A DNA stretch of 64,000 nucleotides from an uncultured Bacteroidota bacterium (GTDB lineage Bacteria; Bacteroidota; Bacteroidia; Flavobacteriales; Schleiferiaceae): NCBI GenBank assembly GCA_913057235.1, contig CAJXNI010000007.1, positions 51,205-115,204 of the forward strand, given 5' to 3'. Shown one piece after another: positions 28,845 to 38,209 of the stretch. How positions within the stretch are numbered: position 1 is the first letter of the stretch; the number at the start of each line of letters is the position of its first letter. A program made the position numbers and the translations under genes. The notes beneath the pieces were generated by a model. The model was not told where the DNA came from. It saw only the letters and a program-made list of their open reading frames with translations, and made no database searches.

Positions 28845-28852
28845 CAAAGGTA
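28845..28852 (-). promoter_or_regulatory. Promoter -7 box for the E2 operon
   Basis: TACCTTTG on the minus strand exactly matches TAnnTTTG, 38 bases before the E2 start, in the 109-base gap after the GT2 fusion gene. The -33 box is not evident. Confidence 0.45.
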
Positions 28853-28916
28853 AGCAAATTTGCGGGCGCACTCTCTATTTTAGCAAGGCCTTGTTCAGCA
28901 AGCTCCTACAGGAAAG

Positions 28917-30887
28917 TTAGCTTTGTGCCGGCCGCTGACCCAGTTGCCTAAAGTGGCTAAAGATCAAATTGAAATCTTCTTGGGGTTGGTAGTTTTTAGC
29001 GTAAAGCATATTAAGTTTTTCCAGTGAGCTTTTTTTCATGTGCTGGTAATTAAGCCCTTGCGCTACACTTAGCACTCCCGGTTTTAGGGGGGGTAAACCC
29101 GATGGCCTGGCCAGCGGGAAATAGCCTACCCAACTTTTTTGCCCAATTAATACTTCCAGGCAATTGGCAAAGTAACCAGACGGGTTTTGTTGAAACCCAA
29201 TTAAAACAGGCGAAAGCAGCAAAAGAAAAAAGGCCAAACCAAAGTCCAACAGGCGTTTGGCCCTGCGATTGGCCGCTGTGCTAATAGCATTAAACTGCAC
29301 TGCGTACCAACTGCCCTGGCCATGAATGCTGTTGCTGCCAATGATAAACTGACTTTCAGGCGGGGCAATTTTAAGCTCCAAGTCGAGGTGTTTAAGCTGG
29401 CCCATACGCTCAAAAATTTGGGCACTGCTCAAGTTGGCTGAGCAGAAAACCACCTCGGTAATCGCGAATACCCGGCACAGCTCTGGTAAATCCTCAAGGC
29501 TGCCCAAGCTGTCTGCCTCTTCAAGGTCTGTGGCGGTGTTTACAAAACCCGTGAAGCTGGGGTTTTGACCACTTTCGGTAATGAGGGCTTTTACCCGTTG
29601 CAATTCAGAGCCTTGCCCTACCAACAGTAAGCGCTTCTGACCGGTTTCCCGCGCGAAAACGGGCAGTTTGAAGAGTCGCTGGAAAGCAATCCGCCACAGC
29701 GGTAAACTTAGGGCGGCCCAAAGCGCCCCTAAAACAATGATGGCCCGTGAAAACCGAAATTCTTCGGGCAACAAACTGTAGGCTACCAAAATGGCTACGG
29801 TGCCTGCAAAAAGGCCCTTGAAAATACGAATGGCTTTGCTGGATTTGTCGTAACCGCCATTCAAGAAAATGCCCAAAAGCCAAAGGGCAATGTAGGCCGG
29901 GAACGCCCAGCGCACCAGTTCAGGCGGGTATTCACCGCCTTGAATAAAGCGGTGGTTGTGTTCCCAATATTCTTTGATGTATAGTAGCCCAGCCGCTAAA
30001 ATACCGGCATCTAGCAAGGGAACCCAAACTTGTTGCACCACCCGGTTGAGTACCGAAAGCGAGGCACGCAGGTAAATGGCCAGATTGATGAAAAGCGAAA
30101 AAAACCAGGCATAGCGGGCGCTAAAATGCTTTTGGGCAAAAATGACCATGGCCCGGTAAAAGATAAAAACGTAGTTAAGGCTTCCTTTTTTTGTGCTTTC
30201 ACCTTTGTAGTGGATAATGCGGCTATCAGCCAGGTAGTAATTTTGGTAGCCGGCTTTTAAAAAACGGTAGCTCAGGTCAATATCTTCTCCGTACATGAAG
30301 TAGTCTTCATCCAGCAGGCCAATTTTATCCAGGGCTGATTTGCGCATCCACATGTAGGCGCCCGCCAAAATTTCTATTTCCTGATTTTCATCTTTGCTAA
30401 GGTGCCCTAGGTAGTAGCGGGCAAAGCGCTTGCTTTTTGGGAAAATTTTGGTGAGGCCAAATATCTTGTAAAATGCCACCCAAGGGGTGGGTAGGCCTCG
30501 TTTACTTTCTGGCAGGTAGTTACCGTTGCCGTCAATCATGGTAATGCCTAAGGCCCCGGCCTGAGGGTGCTTTTCCATAAATTCATACGAAGCCGTAAAG
30601 GTATTTTCCTGTACTACGGTATCGGGGTTTAAGAGCAAAACATACTTTCCCCGCGCCAATTTGATGGCCTGGTTATTCGCTTTGGCAAAACCGGGATTGT
30701 GCTCGTTAGCTATAAGCTGTACCTGCGGAAATTTTTCCCGCACCATTTCCACACTGCCGTCTACGCTGTGATTGTCTACCACAAAAACCTCGGCCTCTAA
30801 ATCTTTAAGGGCACTAAACACACTCTTGAGGCATTGCTCTAAAAAGTAGCGTACATTATAATTTACGATTACAATGCTGAGCGTCAT
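28917..30887 (-). CDS. GT2 glycosyltransferase fused to a degenerate sugar-phosphate transferase
   Basis: A 656-residue fusion. Residues 1-235 are a family 2 glycosyltransferase (SIVIVNYNVRYFLEQCL, FVVDNHSVDGS, ANEHNPGFAKANNQAI, LLLNPDTVV, DEDYFMYGEDIDLSYR). Several membrane helices follow at about 250-425, then a nucleotide-binding-like domain (KRLLLVGQGSELQRVKALI) to about 530. The end (RRAKRLLDFGLAFFLLLLSP and IGQKSWVGYFPL) resembles a polyprenyl sugar-phosphate transferase whose central catalytic segment is missing. It probably adds sugars to a surface polysaccharide. It overlaps the upstream membrane-protein gene by 4 bp. Confidence 0.88.
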   Translation of the reverse strand: MTLSIVIVNYNVRYFLEQCLKSVFSALKDLEAEVFVVDNHSVDGSVEMVREKFPQVQLIANEHNPGFAKANNQAIKLARGKYVLLLNPDTVVQENTFTASYEFMEKHPQAGALGITMIDGNGNYLPESKRGLPTPWVAFYKIFGLTKIFPKSKRFARYYLGHLSKDENQEIEILAGAYMWMRKSALDKIGLLDEDYFMYGEDIDLSYRFLKAGYQNYYLADSRIIHYKGESTKKGSLNYVFIFYRAMVIFAQKHFSARYAWFFSLFINLAIYLRASLSVLNRVVQQVWVPLLDAGILAAGLLYIKEYWEHNHRFIQGGEYPPELVRWAFPAYIALWLLGIFLNGGYDKSSKAIRIFKGLFAGTVAILVAYSLLPEEFRFSRAIIVLGALWAALSLPLWRIAFQRLFKLPVFARETGQKRLLLVGQGSELQRVKALITESGQNPSFTGFVNTATDLEEADSLGSLEDLPELCRVFAITEVVFCSANLSSAQIFERMGQLKHLDLELKIAPPESQFIIGSNSIHGQGSWYAVQFNAISTAANRRAKRLLDFGLAFFLLLLSPVLIGFQQNPSGYFANCLEVLIGQKSWVGYFPLARPSGLPPLKPGVLSVAQGLNYQHMKKSSLEKLNMLYAKNYQPQEDFNLIFSHFRQLGQRPAQS

Positions 30888-32299
30888 GGAGTTAAAAGCG
30901 GTTTAGCCAAAGAGTCTGAAAGAAAAACGCCTTCCATTATTTCGTTTTGAACATTTATTTCGGGCAGGTAGTACAAGCTGTACCCTTCCTGTTTTGCGCG
31001 GGCAATTTCGGCTTTTGTGGCGTAATGTTCAAAATGGTGCCGGCCGTCTTCATTTTTAAACACCAGATGCGGCCAATACCAGCCCGCCACCACATAGCAT
31101 TTTTGCTCTTTAGCTTTCAGTTTTTCCAGAGCCTTTTTAACGGTAGCGGCTTTTTGCGCACGCTTGCTCTGGTCTAAAAATAAGGGCCCTTGCAAGGGGT
31201 CTAAAAAAAGGTTTTTACCGCCCGCTTCAAAAGTAATGGCTGCAGCCGATGCTTCACCACCCCGCCAGGATTGGTAGTAATCAAAACCACCCAGGAGCAG
31301 ACTCAGGGCTGCGGCCAGCGTTAGCCACTTTGCCTCCTTGGGCTTTAAGCCGATGAATACCGCCATAAGCACAAAGGGAATAGCCGGAATAAAAAACTCC
31401 GATTTAAAAGGCAGCCTTAAGAACACCGCCAGCTGCATAAGAATGATTAGCGTTAAAGCCATGGAGAACCACTTAGGCAGCTGAATCCCATCGGGCAGCG
31501 ACCCTTTAAAATAACGCTTTACCCCCAAAAACACTGCTAGTGCCAAGGCTACCTGCAAAACTAAGCCCCAAATGCCAAAGCTTAATTTGTACAGCACATT
31601 GGCCAGGGTGGGGAAAGGCGGTTTATGGAAATCTAAGAAAGACGGCCCGTAAGTGAGAAGGGGCGGCAAAAAAGCTAATGCACTGCCCAGCCCGGCCGCT
31701 AAGGCAAACTTGAAAAAATCGCGCTGGGTGAAGTAGGGGGCAAAAAGCAAAAAATAGGGGAGCACAAAGCCCAAAGAAGAAATGCGCCAGCCGGTGGCCA
31801 GGGCCAGGAATAATCCGGCTAGCCAGGGTTTTTTTTGCAAGCCCCACCACCAGCTGCCCAGTAAAAAACACAGCGCAAAATTATAGTCTATGGTGTAGGT
31901 AGCGGCAATGAAAAATACGGGTGTGAAGCCCAAGGTGAGGCTAAGCCAAAGGGCATTTTTGAGCTGGTAGAAGCGCGCCACTTTGTAGAAGAAATAGATG
32001 GCAGCGGCACTGGCCAGGGCCGTAAGTAAATTGTAAAAAAAGTACGAGTGATTGAGCGGATACAAAGCGCTGAGGAGCAGTTCGTACAAGGGGTGGCCCG
32101 GTAAACGCGAAACTTCATACACGCCCGTTTCTGCAATAGTGCGGGCGTTGAGCGCATTGCTCCAGGCATCAAACTCTTTTCCGTAGCCTTCGCTTAAAAA
32201 GGGTAGATACCCCAAAAGGAAGCCCCCAAAAAGAAGCGAAGGGGTATACGATTTAGGAATTTTGTTCAATGGACTTTTCGTAAGGCACGCGGTTGACAA
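30884..32299 (-). CDS. Polytopic membrane protein, GT-C/ArnT-like
   Basis: A 471-residue (or shorter) membrane protein with about ten hydrophobic helices and a hydrophilic tail of about 110 residues. The first loop has [18 protein letters not shown] and [17 protein letters not shown], the arrangement of GT-C polyprenyl-sugar transferases, which use an acidic residue in the first loop (Asp in EFDAW). Function is inferred from topology and from its place directly before a GT2 fusion. The ATG at 32299 overlaps recR by 47 bp; a TTG at 32269 ([10 protein letters not shown]) overlaps by only 17 bp and may be the true start, since TTG starts occur elsewhere in this window. Confidence 0.8.
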   Translation of the reverse strand: MSTACLTKSPLNKIPKSYTPSLLFGGFLLGYLPFLSEGYGKEFDAWSNALNARTIAETGVYEVSRLPGHPLYELLLSALYPLNHSYFFYNLLTALASAAAIYFFYKVARFYQLKNALWLSLTLGFTPVFFIAATYTIDYNFALCFLLGSWWWGLQKKPWLAGLFLALATGWRISSLGFVLPYFLLFAPYFTQRDFFKFALAAGLGSALAFLPPLLTYGPSFLDFHKPPFPTLANVLYKLSFGIWGLVLQVALALAVFLGVKRYFKGSLPDGIQLPKWFSMALTLIILMQLAVFLRLPFKSEFFIPAIPFVLMAVFIGLKPKEAKWLTLAAALSLLLGGFDYYQSWRGGEASAAAITFEAGGKNLFLDPLQGPLFLDQSKRAQKAATVKKALEKLKAKEQKCYVVAGWYWPHLVFKNEDGRHHFEHYATKAEIARAKQEGYSLYYLPEINVQNEIMEGVFLSDSLAKPLLTP

Positions 32300-32876
32300 T
32301 ACTACGGGCCAAAGTTACTTCATCTGCGTATTCTAATTGGTCGCCTACGGCAATTCCGCGCGCTATAGCCGAAAGCTTGCCTTTAAAATCAGCCAGGCGT
32401 TTAAAAAGATAAAAGGCCGTGGTCTCGCCTTCCATGGTGGTGCTCAAACCAAAAATCAGTTCATGAATTTGGCCTTCGGCAACCTTGTTCACCAGCATTT
32501 CTATGTTTAGGTCGTTGGGGCCAATGCCATCCATCGGGCTAATAAGCCCACCCAAAACATGGTAAATACCTTTGTACTGGCCAGTATTTTCAATGGCCAT
32601 TACGTCTCGGATGTCTTCTACAATGCACACCAAATCTTTTTGGCGGCCGGGGTGGGCGCAGATATCGCAAAGCTGGCTATCACTAATGTTGCCGCAGCTT
32701 TTACAGTGCTTCACTTTTTCCTTTAAGTCTAGCAGACTTTGCGCCAAGTGCTGCGTGGCAGATTCTTCTTCTCGCAAAAGATGCAAGGCCAAACGCAGGG
32801 CTGTTTTTTTTCCGATACCCGGTAGACCGGAAATTTCCTCTACCGCTTTTTCTAAATATTTAGAAGAATACTCCAT
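32253..32876 (-). CDS. recR: Recombination mediator protein RecR
   Basis: A 207-residue RecR, which with RecO loads RecA at gaps. The helix-hairpin-helix [17 protein letters not shown] is at residues 17-33, the zinc ribbon [16 protein letters not shown] at about 57-72, and the Toprim domain starts with [17 protein letters not shown], then [16 protein letters not shown] and the C-terminal [20 protein letters not shown] (Walker B-like). Length is standard. First gene of a unit followed by the two surface-glycan genes. Confidence 0.98.
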   Translation of the reverse strand: MEYSSKYLEKAVEEISGLPGIGKKTALRLALHLLREEESATQHLAQSLLDLKEKVKHCKSCGNISDSQLCDICAHPGRQKDLVCIVEDIRDVMAIENTGQYKGIYHVLGGLISPMDGIGPNDLNIEMLVNKVAEGQIHELIFGLSTTMEGETTAFYLFKRLADFKGKLSAIARGIAVGDQLEYADEVTLARSIVNRVPYEKSIEQNS

Positions 32877-32893
32877 TAAACCGATTTGCGCGT

Positions 32894-32901
32894 CAAAGAT
32901 A
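32894..32901 (-). promoter_or_regulatory. Promoter -7 box for recR
   Basis: TATCTTTG on the minus strand matches TAnnTTTG and lies 18 bases before the recR ATG, implying a short leader. No -33 TTTG is found at 19-21 bases. Confidence 0.42.
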
Positions 32902-32945
32902 GAATTGACTAGGTAGGGAATTGTTTTATTTGCAAAAAAAAGAAG

Positions 32946-34394
32946 ATGAGTGCAGGTTTAATCCTGGCCATTGTGGTCGCCTATTTTTTATTGCTTATTG
33001 GGGTTTCCTACCTCACCGGCCGCAAAGATGATAATGAGGCATTTTTCCTGGGCAATCGCCAGAGCCCCTGGTACGTGGTAGCCTTCGGCATGGTGGGTGC
33101 TTCACTCAGCGGGGTTACTTTTATTTCGGTACCCGGTTGGGTGCAAAGCGGGCAGTTTGCCTACATGCAGGTAGTTTTGGGCTATGTTTTGGGCTATGTG
33201 GTTATCATCAAGGTCTTGCTGCCCTTGTACTATCGCTTGCAGCTTACCAGCATCTACACGTATTTGGGTCAGCGTTTTGGCAATGTTTCCTACAAAACGG
33301 GTTCTGCTTTCTTTTTGCTTTCGCGGATTATTGGGGCTTCTTTTCGTTTGTACCTGGTGGCCATTGTCTTGCAGCTGAGCATTTTTGATGCTTTTGGCAT
33401 ACCCTTTTGGCTCACCGTGGCCATTACCATTTTACTCATTTGGGTGTACACCTTTAGAAGCGGTATTAAAACCATTATTTGGACGGACACGCTGCAAACC
33501 ACCTTTATGCTGGCGGCAGCCTTTTTAACCATTTACTTTATTAAAAAGCAGATGCTGCCTGATGCCAGTTTGATGGAGTACGTGGCCCATTCCAACTACT
33601 CGCAAATTTTCTTTTTTGATGACTGGCGCAATGAGCATTTCTTTTGGAAGCAGTTTTTAAGTGGGGCCTTTATCACCATTGTAATGACGGGCCTGGATCA
33701 AGACATGATGCAAAAAAACCTCAGTTGCCGCAGCCTGGCCGATGCCCAGAAAAATATGTTTTGGCTCAGCCTGATTCTAGTTGTGGTAAACTTGGTTTTT
33801 CTTTCTCTGGGCGTGCTTTTATACGGCTACGGGGAGGCCAACAACATTTTTGAGTATAACTTTAAAGGCGATGAGGTTTTTGCGGCCGTGGCTTTAAATG
33901 GAGAACTGGGTTTTGCTGTGGCCCTATTTTTTATTGTGGGCTTAATTGCCGCAGCCTACAGCAGTGCTGATTCGGCTTTAACCGCTCTCACCACTTCCTT
34001 TAGTGTTGATATTTTAGGCATTGAAAAAATGAAAGGCGCTAAAGGCAAGAAGCTGCGTAAGCGTGTACACCTGATGTTTAGTTTCATCTTGTTTTTGGTC
34101 ATCTTAGTCTTTAAGCAACTCAATGACGAGAGCGTGATTAAAGAACTGTTTATTGCCGCTGGTTACACCTATGGTCCGCTTTTGGGCCTCTATGCTTTTG
34201 GTCTTTTCACTAAATGGCGAGTGCGTGATAAACTGGTGCCGCTGGTGGCCATTATCGCTCCGCTGCTTTCGTTCTTAATTAAGAGCAACTCCGTGCAGTG
34301 GTTCAATTATGAAATGAGCTTTGAACACCTCATTCTTAATGGGCTGCTCACGTTTTTGGGCCTCTGGCTGCTGCGCCTTAAAAATAAAAACTGA
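32946..34394 (+). CDS. Sodium:solute symporter (SSS family)
   Basis: A 482-residue transporter with about 13 membrane helices. SSS signatures are [41 protein letters not shown], the core [16 protein letters not shown], and [21 protein letters not shown]. The family uses Na+ to import sugars, amino acids, acids or other solutes; the substrate is not readable. Divergent from recR. The 3' end overlaps the convergent outer-membrane gene by 17 bp. Confidence 0.93.
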   Translation: MSAGLILAIVVAYFLLLIGVSYLTGRKDDNEAFFLGNRQSPWYVVAFGMVGASLSGVTFISVPGWVQSGQFAYMQVVLGYVLGYVVIIKVLLPLYYRLQLTSIYTYLGQRFGNVSYKTGSAFFLLSRIIGASFRLYLVAIVLQLSIFDAFGIPFWLTVAITILLIWVYTFRSGIKTIIWTDTLQTTFMLAAAFLTIYFIKKQMLPDASLMEYVAHSNYSQIFFFDDWRNEHFFWKQFLSGAFITIVMTGLDQDMMQKNLSCRSLADAQKNMFWLSLILVVVNLVFLSLGVLLYGYGEANNIFEYNFKGDEVFAAVALNGELGFAVALFFIVGLIAAAYSSADSALTALTTSFSVDILGIEKMKGAKGKKLRKRVHLMFSFILFLVILVFKQLNDESVIKELFIAAGYTYGPLLGLYAFGLFTKWRVRDKLVPLVAIIAPLLSFLIKSNSVQWFNYEMSFEHLILNGLLTFLGLWLLRLKNKN

Positions 34395-35463
34395 GGCCAA
34401 GGCTCACTTGATCTCCTTCCAGGTTGCTCCGAATTCTTTTGCCGGCCAAAAAATTCACCAGGTGGTAATTAAATTGCAGTCCTAATTGATTTTGGTGGTG
34501 ATAACGCCAGCGCCATTCCAGTCCGCTTGCTATATTGTAGCTGTCTACATTAATGCTGGTTTCGGTCTCAGTACCGTCAATAATTTCGGTGCGCCTGAGC
34601 CCGGTATTAATAGAAGTGTAGGCTAATTGAGATTGTAGGTGCAAGGCCCAGCGGTTGCTTTTCCAAAGCGCACGGCTGTAGGTAAGGCCAAAATCCATAG
34701 CAAAATCACCGCGCGATTCAGTAACCACATTAAAGGCGTAAACTCTAAAATCTTTCTTGTACTGAAGCGCACTGTATCGGAAAATAAAGCCCAGGTAATC
34801 GTTTGGTGAAAGCTGTGCACTTACACCCACTGAAAAGGCCGGTGACGGTCTGATGAAGCTGGCCAGGTTTCCCTGAAAAAATAAGGTACTCATGCCTAAC
34901 TCCAGAAAAAAGGCGTGATCGGTCCAACTGATCTTCTGCCGCAGTTCTTCAGTAGTAGCCAGGTCGTCATGCTCTTTTTTATAGAGCACCTCTTTCACTT
35001 GCTTTTTGCTTTGGGCCTGTAAGAGGTCAAGCAGAAATTTTTGATGATCGGTTAAATTTGGCTTGTCCGCCAGGTCTTGCGCCCACGCGCTGCTGTAGGC
35101 CAAAAGCGAGTCTGTTTTTGGAAACCTAAAATGATTGAAAATGGTCAAGTAAGACTTGTAAAAGGCCTCCAATTCTTGCGGTTCAGGAGTGGGCTCATTT
35201 TGCGCTACGTCACTTAAGAGCTGTAAGCGTATCATCAACTCGCTTGCATCACAATAGCTAAACCAAAAGTCTAGGAGAGCGGGTATTTTCTGCTTTCGCT
35301 CGGGGGCGGATATTTTCAAAACCTCGCTACGTAAAGAGTCGTAAATACTGGGGCAGTTTATTTGCTGGGCCCCTAAGAGCTCGCGTAAGGTATTGTCCTG
35401 AGCTTGGCCAGCGCTTAACATGGCCAGGGTAAAGATCAAAGCCAATACGTAAGAGTACCTCAT
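34378..35463 (-). CDS. Exported protein with C-terminal beta-barrel, unknown function
   Basis: A 361-residue protein with a signal peptide (LALIFTLAMLSAGQAQ). Residues 25-180 look alpha-helical and soluble; residues 185-361 show alternating amphipathic strands with aromatic ends ([43 protein letters not shown]), typical of an outer-membrane barrel. I do not recognise the family. It is the last gene of the rfbC-mutL operon, 27 bp after the EEP gene. Confidence 0.8.
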   Translation of the reverse strand: MRYSYVLALIFTLAMLSAGQAQDNTLRELLGAQQINCPSIYDSLRSEVLKISAPERKQKIPALLDFWFSYCDASELMIRLQLLSDVAQNEPTPEPQELEAFYKSYLTIFNHFRFPKTDSLLAYSSAWAQDLADKPNLTDHQKFLLDLLQAQSKKQVKEVLYKKEHDDLATTEELRQKISWTDHAFFLELGMSTLFFQGNLASFIRPSPAFSVGVSAQLSPNDYLGFIFRYSALQYKKDFRVYAFNVVTESRGDFAMDFGLTYSRALWKSNRWALHLQSQLAYTSINTGLRRTEIIDGTETETSINVDSYNIASGLEWRWRYHHQNQLGLQFNYHLVNFLAGKRIRSNLEGDQVSLGLSFYF

Positions 35464-35490
35464 AGATCCTTTTTAACAGATACTGCAAAT

Positions 35491-36567
35491 TTACTGCCAC
35501 TCAAAGGTAGCCGTTACGGGAAAATGGTCACTGTATTCTTTAGCCAATACCTGGTAATTGAAAACGCTGAATTTCGGGTCGCAAAAAATGTGATCGATCC
35601 GCAAGGGAATGGGGCTTTTAGCGTAGGTTCTGCTAAAGCCACTGCCGGCTTCCAGGTAACTGTCAGTTAATGGTTGGTTTATCAAATGATAGGCAAAGCT
35701 GTGCGGGGTATCGTTAAAATCGCCAGCGCAAATAACGGGGTACGGACTGTTGGCTATGGCCTGAGCTAAAACCTTAGCCTGATGGGAGCGCTTGACAAAT
35801 GCGTGATTGATTTGCCGGGCAATTCTCAAAAAATCATTTTTAATTTCCTCAGGCCGGCCAGCATTGGGGTTTTCCAAACGGTTGTATTCCTCTTCTTGAA
35901 AACCTACCGAAGCCAGATGGGTGTTCATTAAACGGATCCGCTGCCGGTCAAATTCTATATCGGCATAAATGGCGCGTCCTCCATCTGTGCCATCGGGGCC
36001 TATGCCGTAGCGGATGGAGCCCGTTTCTAAGAGCGGGTATTTGGAGAAAATCACCAAACCCGAACCTTGATTTTGGAGCTTGAAGATTTGGTAGCGATGC
36101 GGGTAGTTAAAATCAGGAGCCTGATCTCTAAAAAAATATTCCTGTAGAAAAAGTATGTCCGGGTCTTGCTCGGCAATCAGTTCCGCTATGCGGCTCTCCG
36201 TATCGGGTGGTAACCAACCGTATTTATTAAAAAGCCGCACGTTGTAGGTCATTACTTTAAGCGTTTCTCCGGGGTTTACCGCCTTATGACTTCCACTGGC
36301 CTGGTAGAAACGCATGAGGTGCAGGTAGCCAATGGCAATGCACACAATTGAGAGCAGCACTTTAGAGCGCAGGCGTAAAATCCAGTAGAGTATAAAAAAT
36401 AAGTTAAGGAGTAAAATAAGGGGATAGCCTAAGCCAAAAAAAGCGAGGTACGAGAAGGTAGAAGGATCTACGTAGTAAGCCAGATAGGATAGCAGTAGCG
36501 CCAGCGCGGCCAAAATATTGAGGAAAAATAAAAAGCCGTGAAGGAATGACTTTCTCTGCTGCGCCAT
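35491..36567 (-). CDS. Endonuclease/exonuclease/phosphatase (EEP) family protein, membrane anchored
   Basis: A 358-residue protein. Two or three N-terminal membrane helices (residues 10-95) precede an EEP domain outside the cytoplasmic membrane: LKVMTYNVRLFNKYGW, DILFLQEYFF (catalytic Glu), LMNTHLAS, VICAGDFNDTPHSFAYH and RIDHIFCDPKF with SDHFPVTATF. EEP proteins hydrolyse phosphodiesters of DNA, inositol phosphates or lipids. In Bacteroidota this membrane-tethered form commonly sits next to rhomboid genes; its substrate is unknown. Start overlaps the upstream rhomboid stop by one base. Confidence 0.92.
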   Translation of the reverse strand: MAQQRKSFLHGFLFFLNILAALALLLSYLAYYVDPSTFSYLAFFGLGYPLILLLNLFFILYWILRLRSKVLLSIVCIAIGYLHLMRFYQASGSHKAVNPGETLKVMTYNVRLFNKYGWLPPDTESRIAELIAEQDPDILFLQEYFFRDQAPDFNYPHRYQIFKLQNQGSGLVIFSKYPLLETGSIRYGIGPDGTDGGRAIYADIEFDRQRIRLMNTHLASVGFQEEEYNRLENPNAGRPEEIKNDFLRIARQINHAFVKRSHQAKVLAQAIANSPYPVICAGDFNDTPHSFAYHLINQPLTDSYLEAGSGFSRTYAKSPIPLRIDHIFCDPKFSVFNYQVLAKEYSDHFPVTATFEWQ

Positions 36568-37463
36568 TATTCACGCCCAATTTTAAACAGGTGGTCTTTT
36601 TCTTCTTTGGTTAAACTATCGTAGCCACTGCGGCTGATTTTATCCAAAATTTCGTCCATTCTTTTTTGGTCACTGGCTTGGTTGGCCCGCTTGGCTCTTT
36701 GTGCAGGGGTATTTGCTTTTTTGCGGCTGTATACTTTGCGCACCTTAGGTTTGGGTTTAACCCAATTGGCAATTGTGTCTACCAGTTGCGAGAAGCCTTC
36801 GGTAAGGTCTTTCCCATCGCGGTAAGCACGGGCCATAAAAAAGCCAAAAGCGGCCCCGCCCAGGTGAGCAATACGGCCTCCGGCATTTTCGCCATCGCCC
36901 AAGCCAATTAGATCTAAGAGTAGAAAGCCCGCTGCAATCCCCCAGAGGGGTACGTTTAGTACAAAAAACAAACGCACTGGAAATTTTGGGTTGTAGGTAG
37001 CAATGGCAACAACCACCGCCATTACTCCTGCCGAAGCTCCCCGGTTATTAGAGATAGTTACGGCCTCGTAAAAGGCGGGAAAAATATTGTAAAACAATAC
37101 GTACAAGGCTCCGCCAATGATGCCCCCAATAAGAAAGGTACTCAGGAGTCTACGTCCGCCAAAGTATTCCATGAACAAGCGGCCGGCAAAATAGAGCCAC
37201 AGCATATTGAAAAAGATGTGGAAAAAGCCCTGGTGAAAAAACATGTAGGTGATGAGGGTCCAGGGCCTGGTGGCTAAGGTGAGCAAATCACTGGGCAAGG
37301 CAATAAAAATGGAAAAACCTCCGGCAATATCTACTTGGGTGAAAAAACTGAGTACCCGCAAGAGCAGGTACATCACGTAGAACCCCAAGTTTACTATAAT
37401 GAGCCGGGTTAGGGCATCACCTTGCCTAAAGCTATCTTTTATCTCGTCACTTATGCTTGCCAT
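36567..37463 (-). CDS. Rhomboid-family intramembrane serine protease
   Basis: A 298-residue rhomboid with six membrane helices and a basic cytoplasmic tail of about 90 residues. The catalytic Ser is in NRGASAGVMAVV near residue 144, the catalytic His in RIAHLGGAAFGFFMARAY near 198. WTLITYMFFHQGFFHIFFNMLWLYFAG is the conserved L1/TM2 segment. Rhomboids cut membrane-anchored proteins within the bilayer. It follows a second rhomboid, overlapping it by one base. Confidence 0.95.
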   Translation of the reverse strand: MASISDEIKDSFRQGDALTRLIIVNLGFYVMYLLLRVLSFFTQVDIAGGFSIFIALPSDLLTLATRPWTLITYMFFHQGFFHIFFNMLWLYFAGRLFMEYFGGRRLLSTFLIGGIIGGALYVLFYNIFPAFYEAVTISNNRGASAGVMAVVVAIATYNPKFPVRLFFVLNVPLWGIAAGFLLLDLIGLGDGENAGGRIAHLGGAAFGFFMARAYRDGKDLTEGFSQLVDTIANWVKPKPKVRKVYSRKKANTPAQRAKRANQASDQKRMDEILDKISRSGYDSLTKEEKDHLFKIGRE

Positions 37464-38209
37464 CAGTAATAGCCTCCTGTGTTTTTAGAGCGCCAAAATT
37501 TAATGAGTAAATATCCAAATAGCATTCCACCCAAGTGGGCAAAATGGGCCACATTACTACCGGGGTCATTGGCTATGCCATTGTAAAGCTCTAAAGCCCC
37601 GTAAGCGGCCACAAAGTATTTAGCCTTTATGGGTATGGCAAAATAAAGGTAAATACGCTGATTGGGAAACATCATTCCAAAAGCCAGGAGAATACCAAAT
37701 ACGGCCCCTGATGCCCCTACCGTGGTGGTATTGAGCAATAGGTTGGCACGTGCCATGGTTTCATCCATGTAGTTTTGATTGTTTTGCAAAATAGACAAGC
37801 CCTCTGATTGAATAAGCGCCACTTGCTGGGGATCTAGTTGGGCCAGCAAAGATTGCAGTTCCCAGTAGGTTACACCCATGTGCAAAGCGGCTGCGCCAAA
37901 GCCCGTGATGAGGTAATACGTTAAAAAGCGTTTGCTCCCCCAAATATTTTCCAGGGCATAGCCAAACATCCACAAAGCGAACATATTGAAAAAGATATGC
38001 CCCAAATTGGCATGCATAAACATGTGGGTAACAAATTGGTAAGGCCTAAACTGTTCAGACATGAGAAGGTACAAACCTAATTCACGGCCTAAGTCAATGC
38101 CAAAAGTGCTGCCTAAGACCAAAGTGGCCAAGAACATGAGGCCATTTATAATCAAAAGGTTTTTAATTACCTCGGGGAGAAGATTGAGCCGCGGTGGTCT
38201 TTGGTACAT
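37463..38209 (-). CDS. Rhomboid-family intramembrane serine protease
   Basis: A 248-residue rhomboid with six membrane helices. Catalytic Ser lies in VGASGAVFGILLAFG near residue 166 and His in VAHFAHLGGMLFG near 224. FVTHMFMHANLGHIFFNMFALWMFG is the usual segment before TM2. It shares the fold but little sequence with the adjacent rhomboid, so it looks like an old paralog rather than a recent duplicate. It starts directly after the mutL stop codon. Confidence 0.95.
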   Translation of the reverse strand: MYQRPPRLNLLPEVIKNLLIINGLMFLATLVLGSTFGIDLGRELGLYLLMSEQFRPYQFVTHMFMHANLGHIFFNMFALWMFGYALENIWGSKRFLTYYLITGFGAAALHMGVTYWELQSLLAQLDPQQVALIQSEGLSILQNNQNYMDETMARANLLLNTTTVGASGAVFGILLAFGMMFPNQRIYLYFAIPIKAKYFVAAYGALELYNGIANDPGSNVAHFAHLGGMLFGYLLIKFWRSKNTGGYY

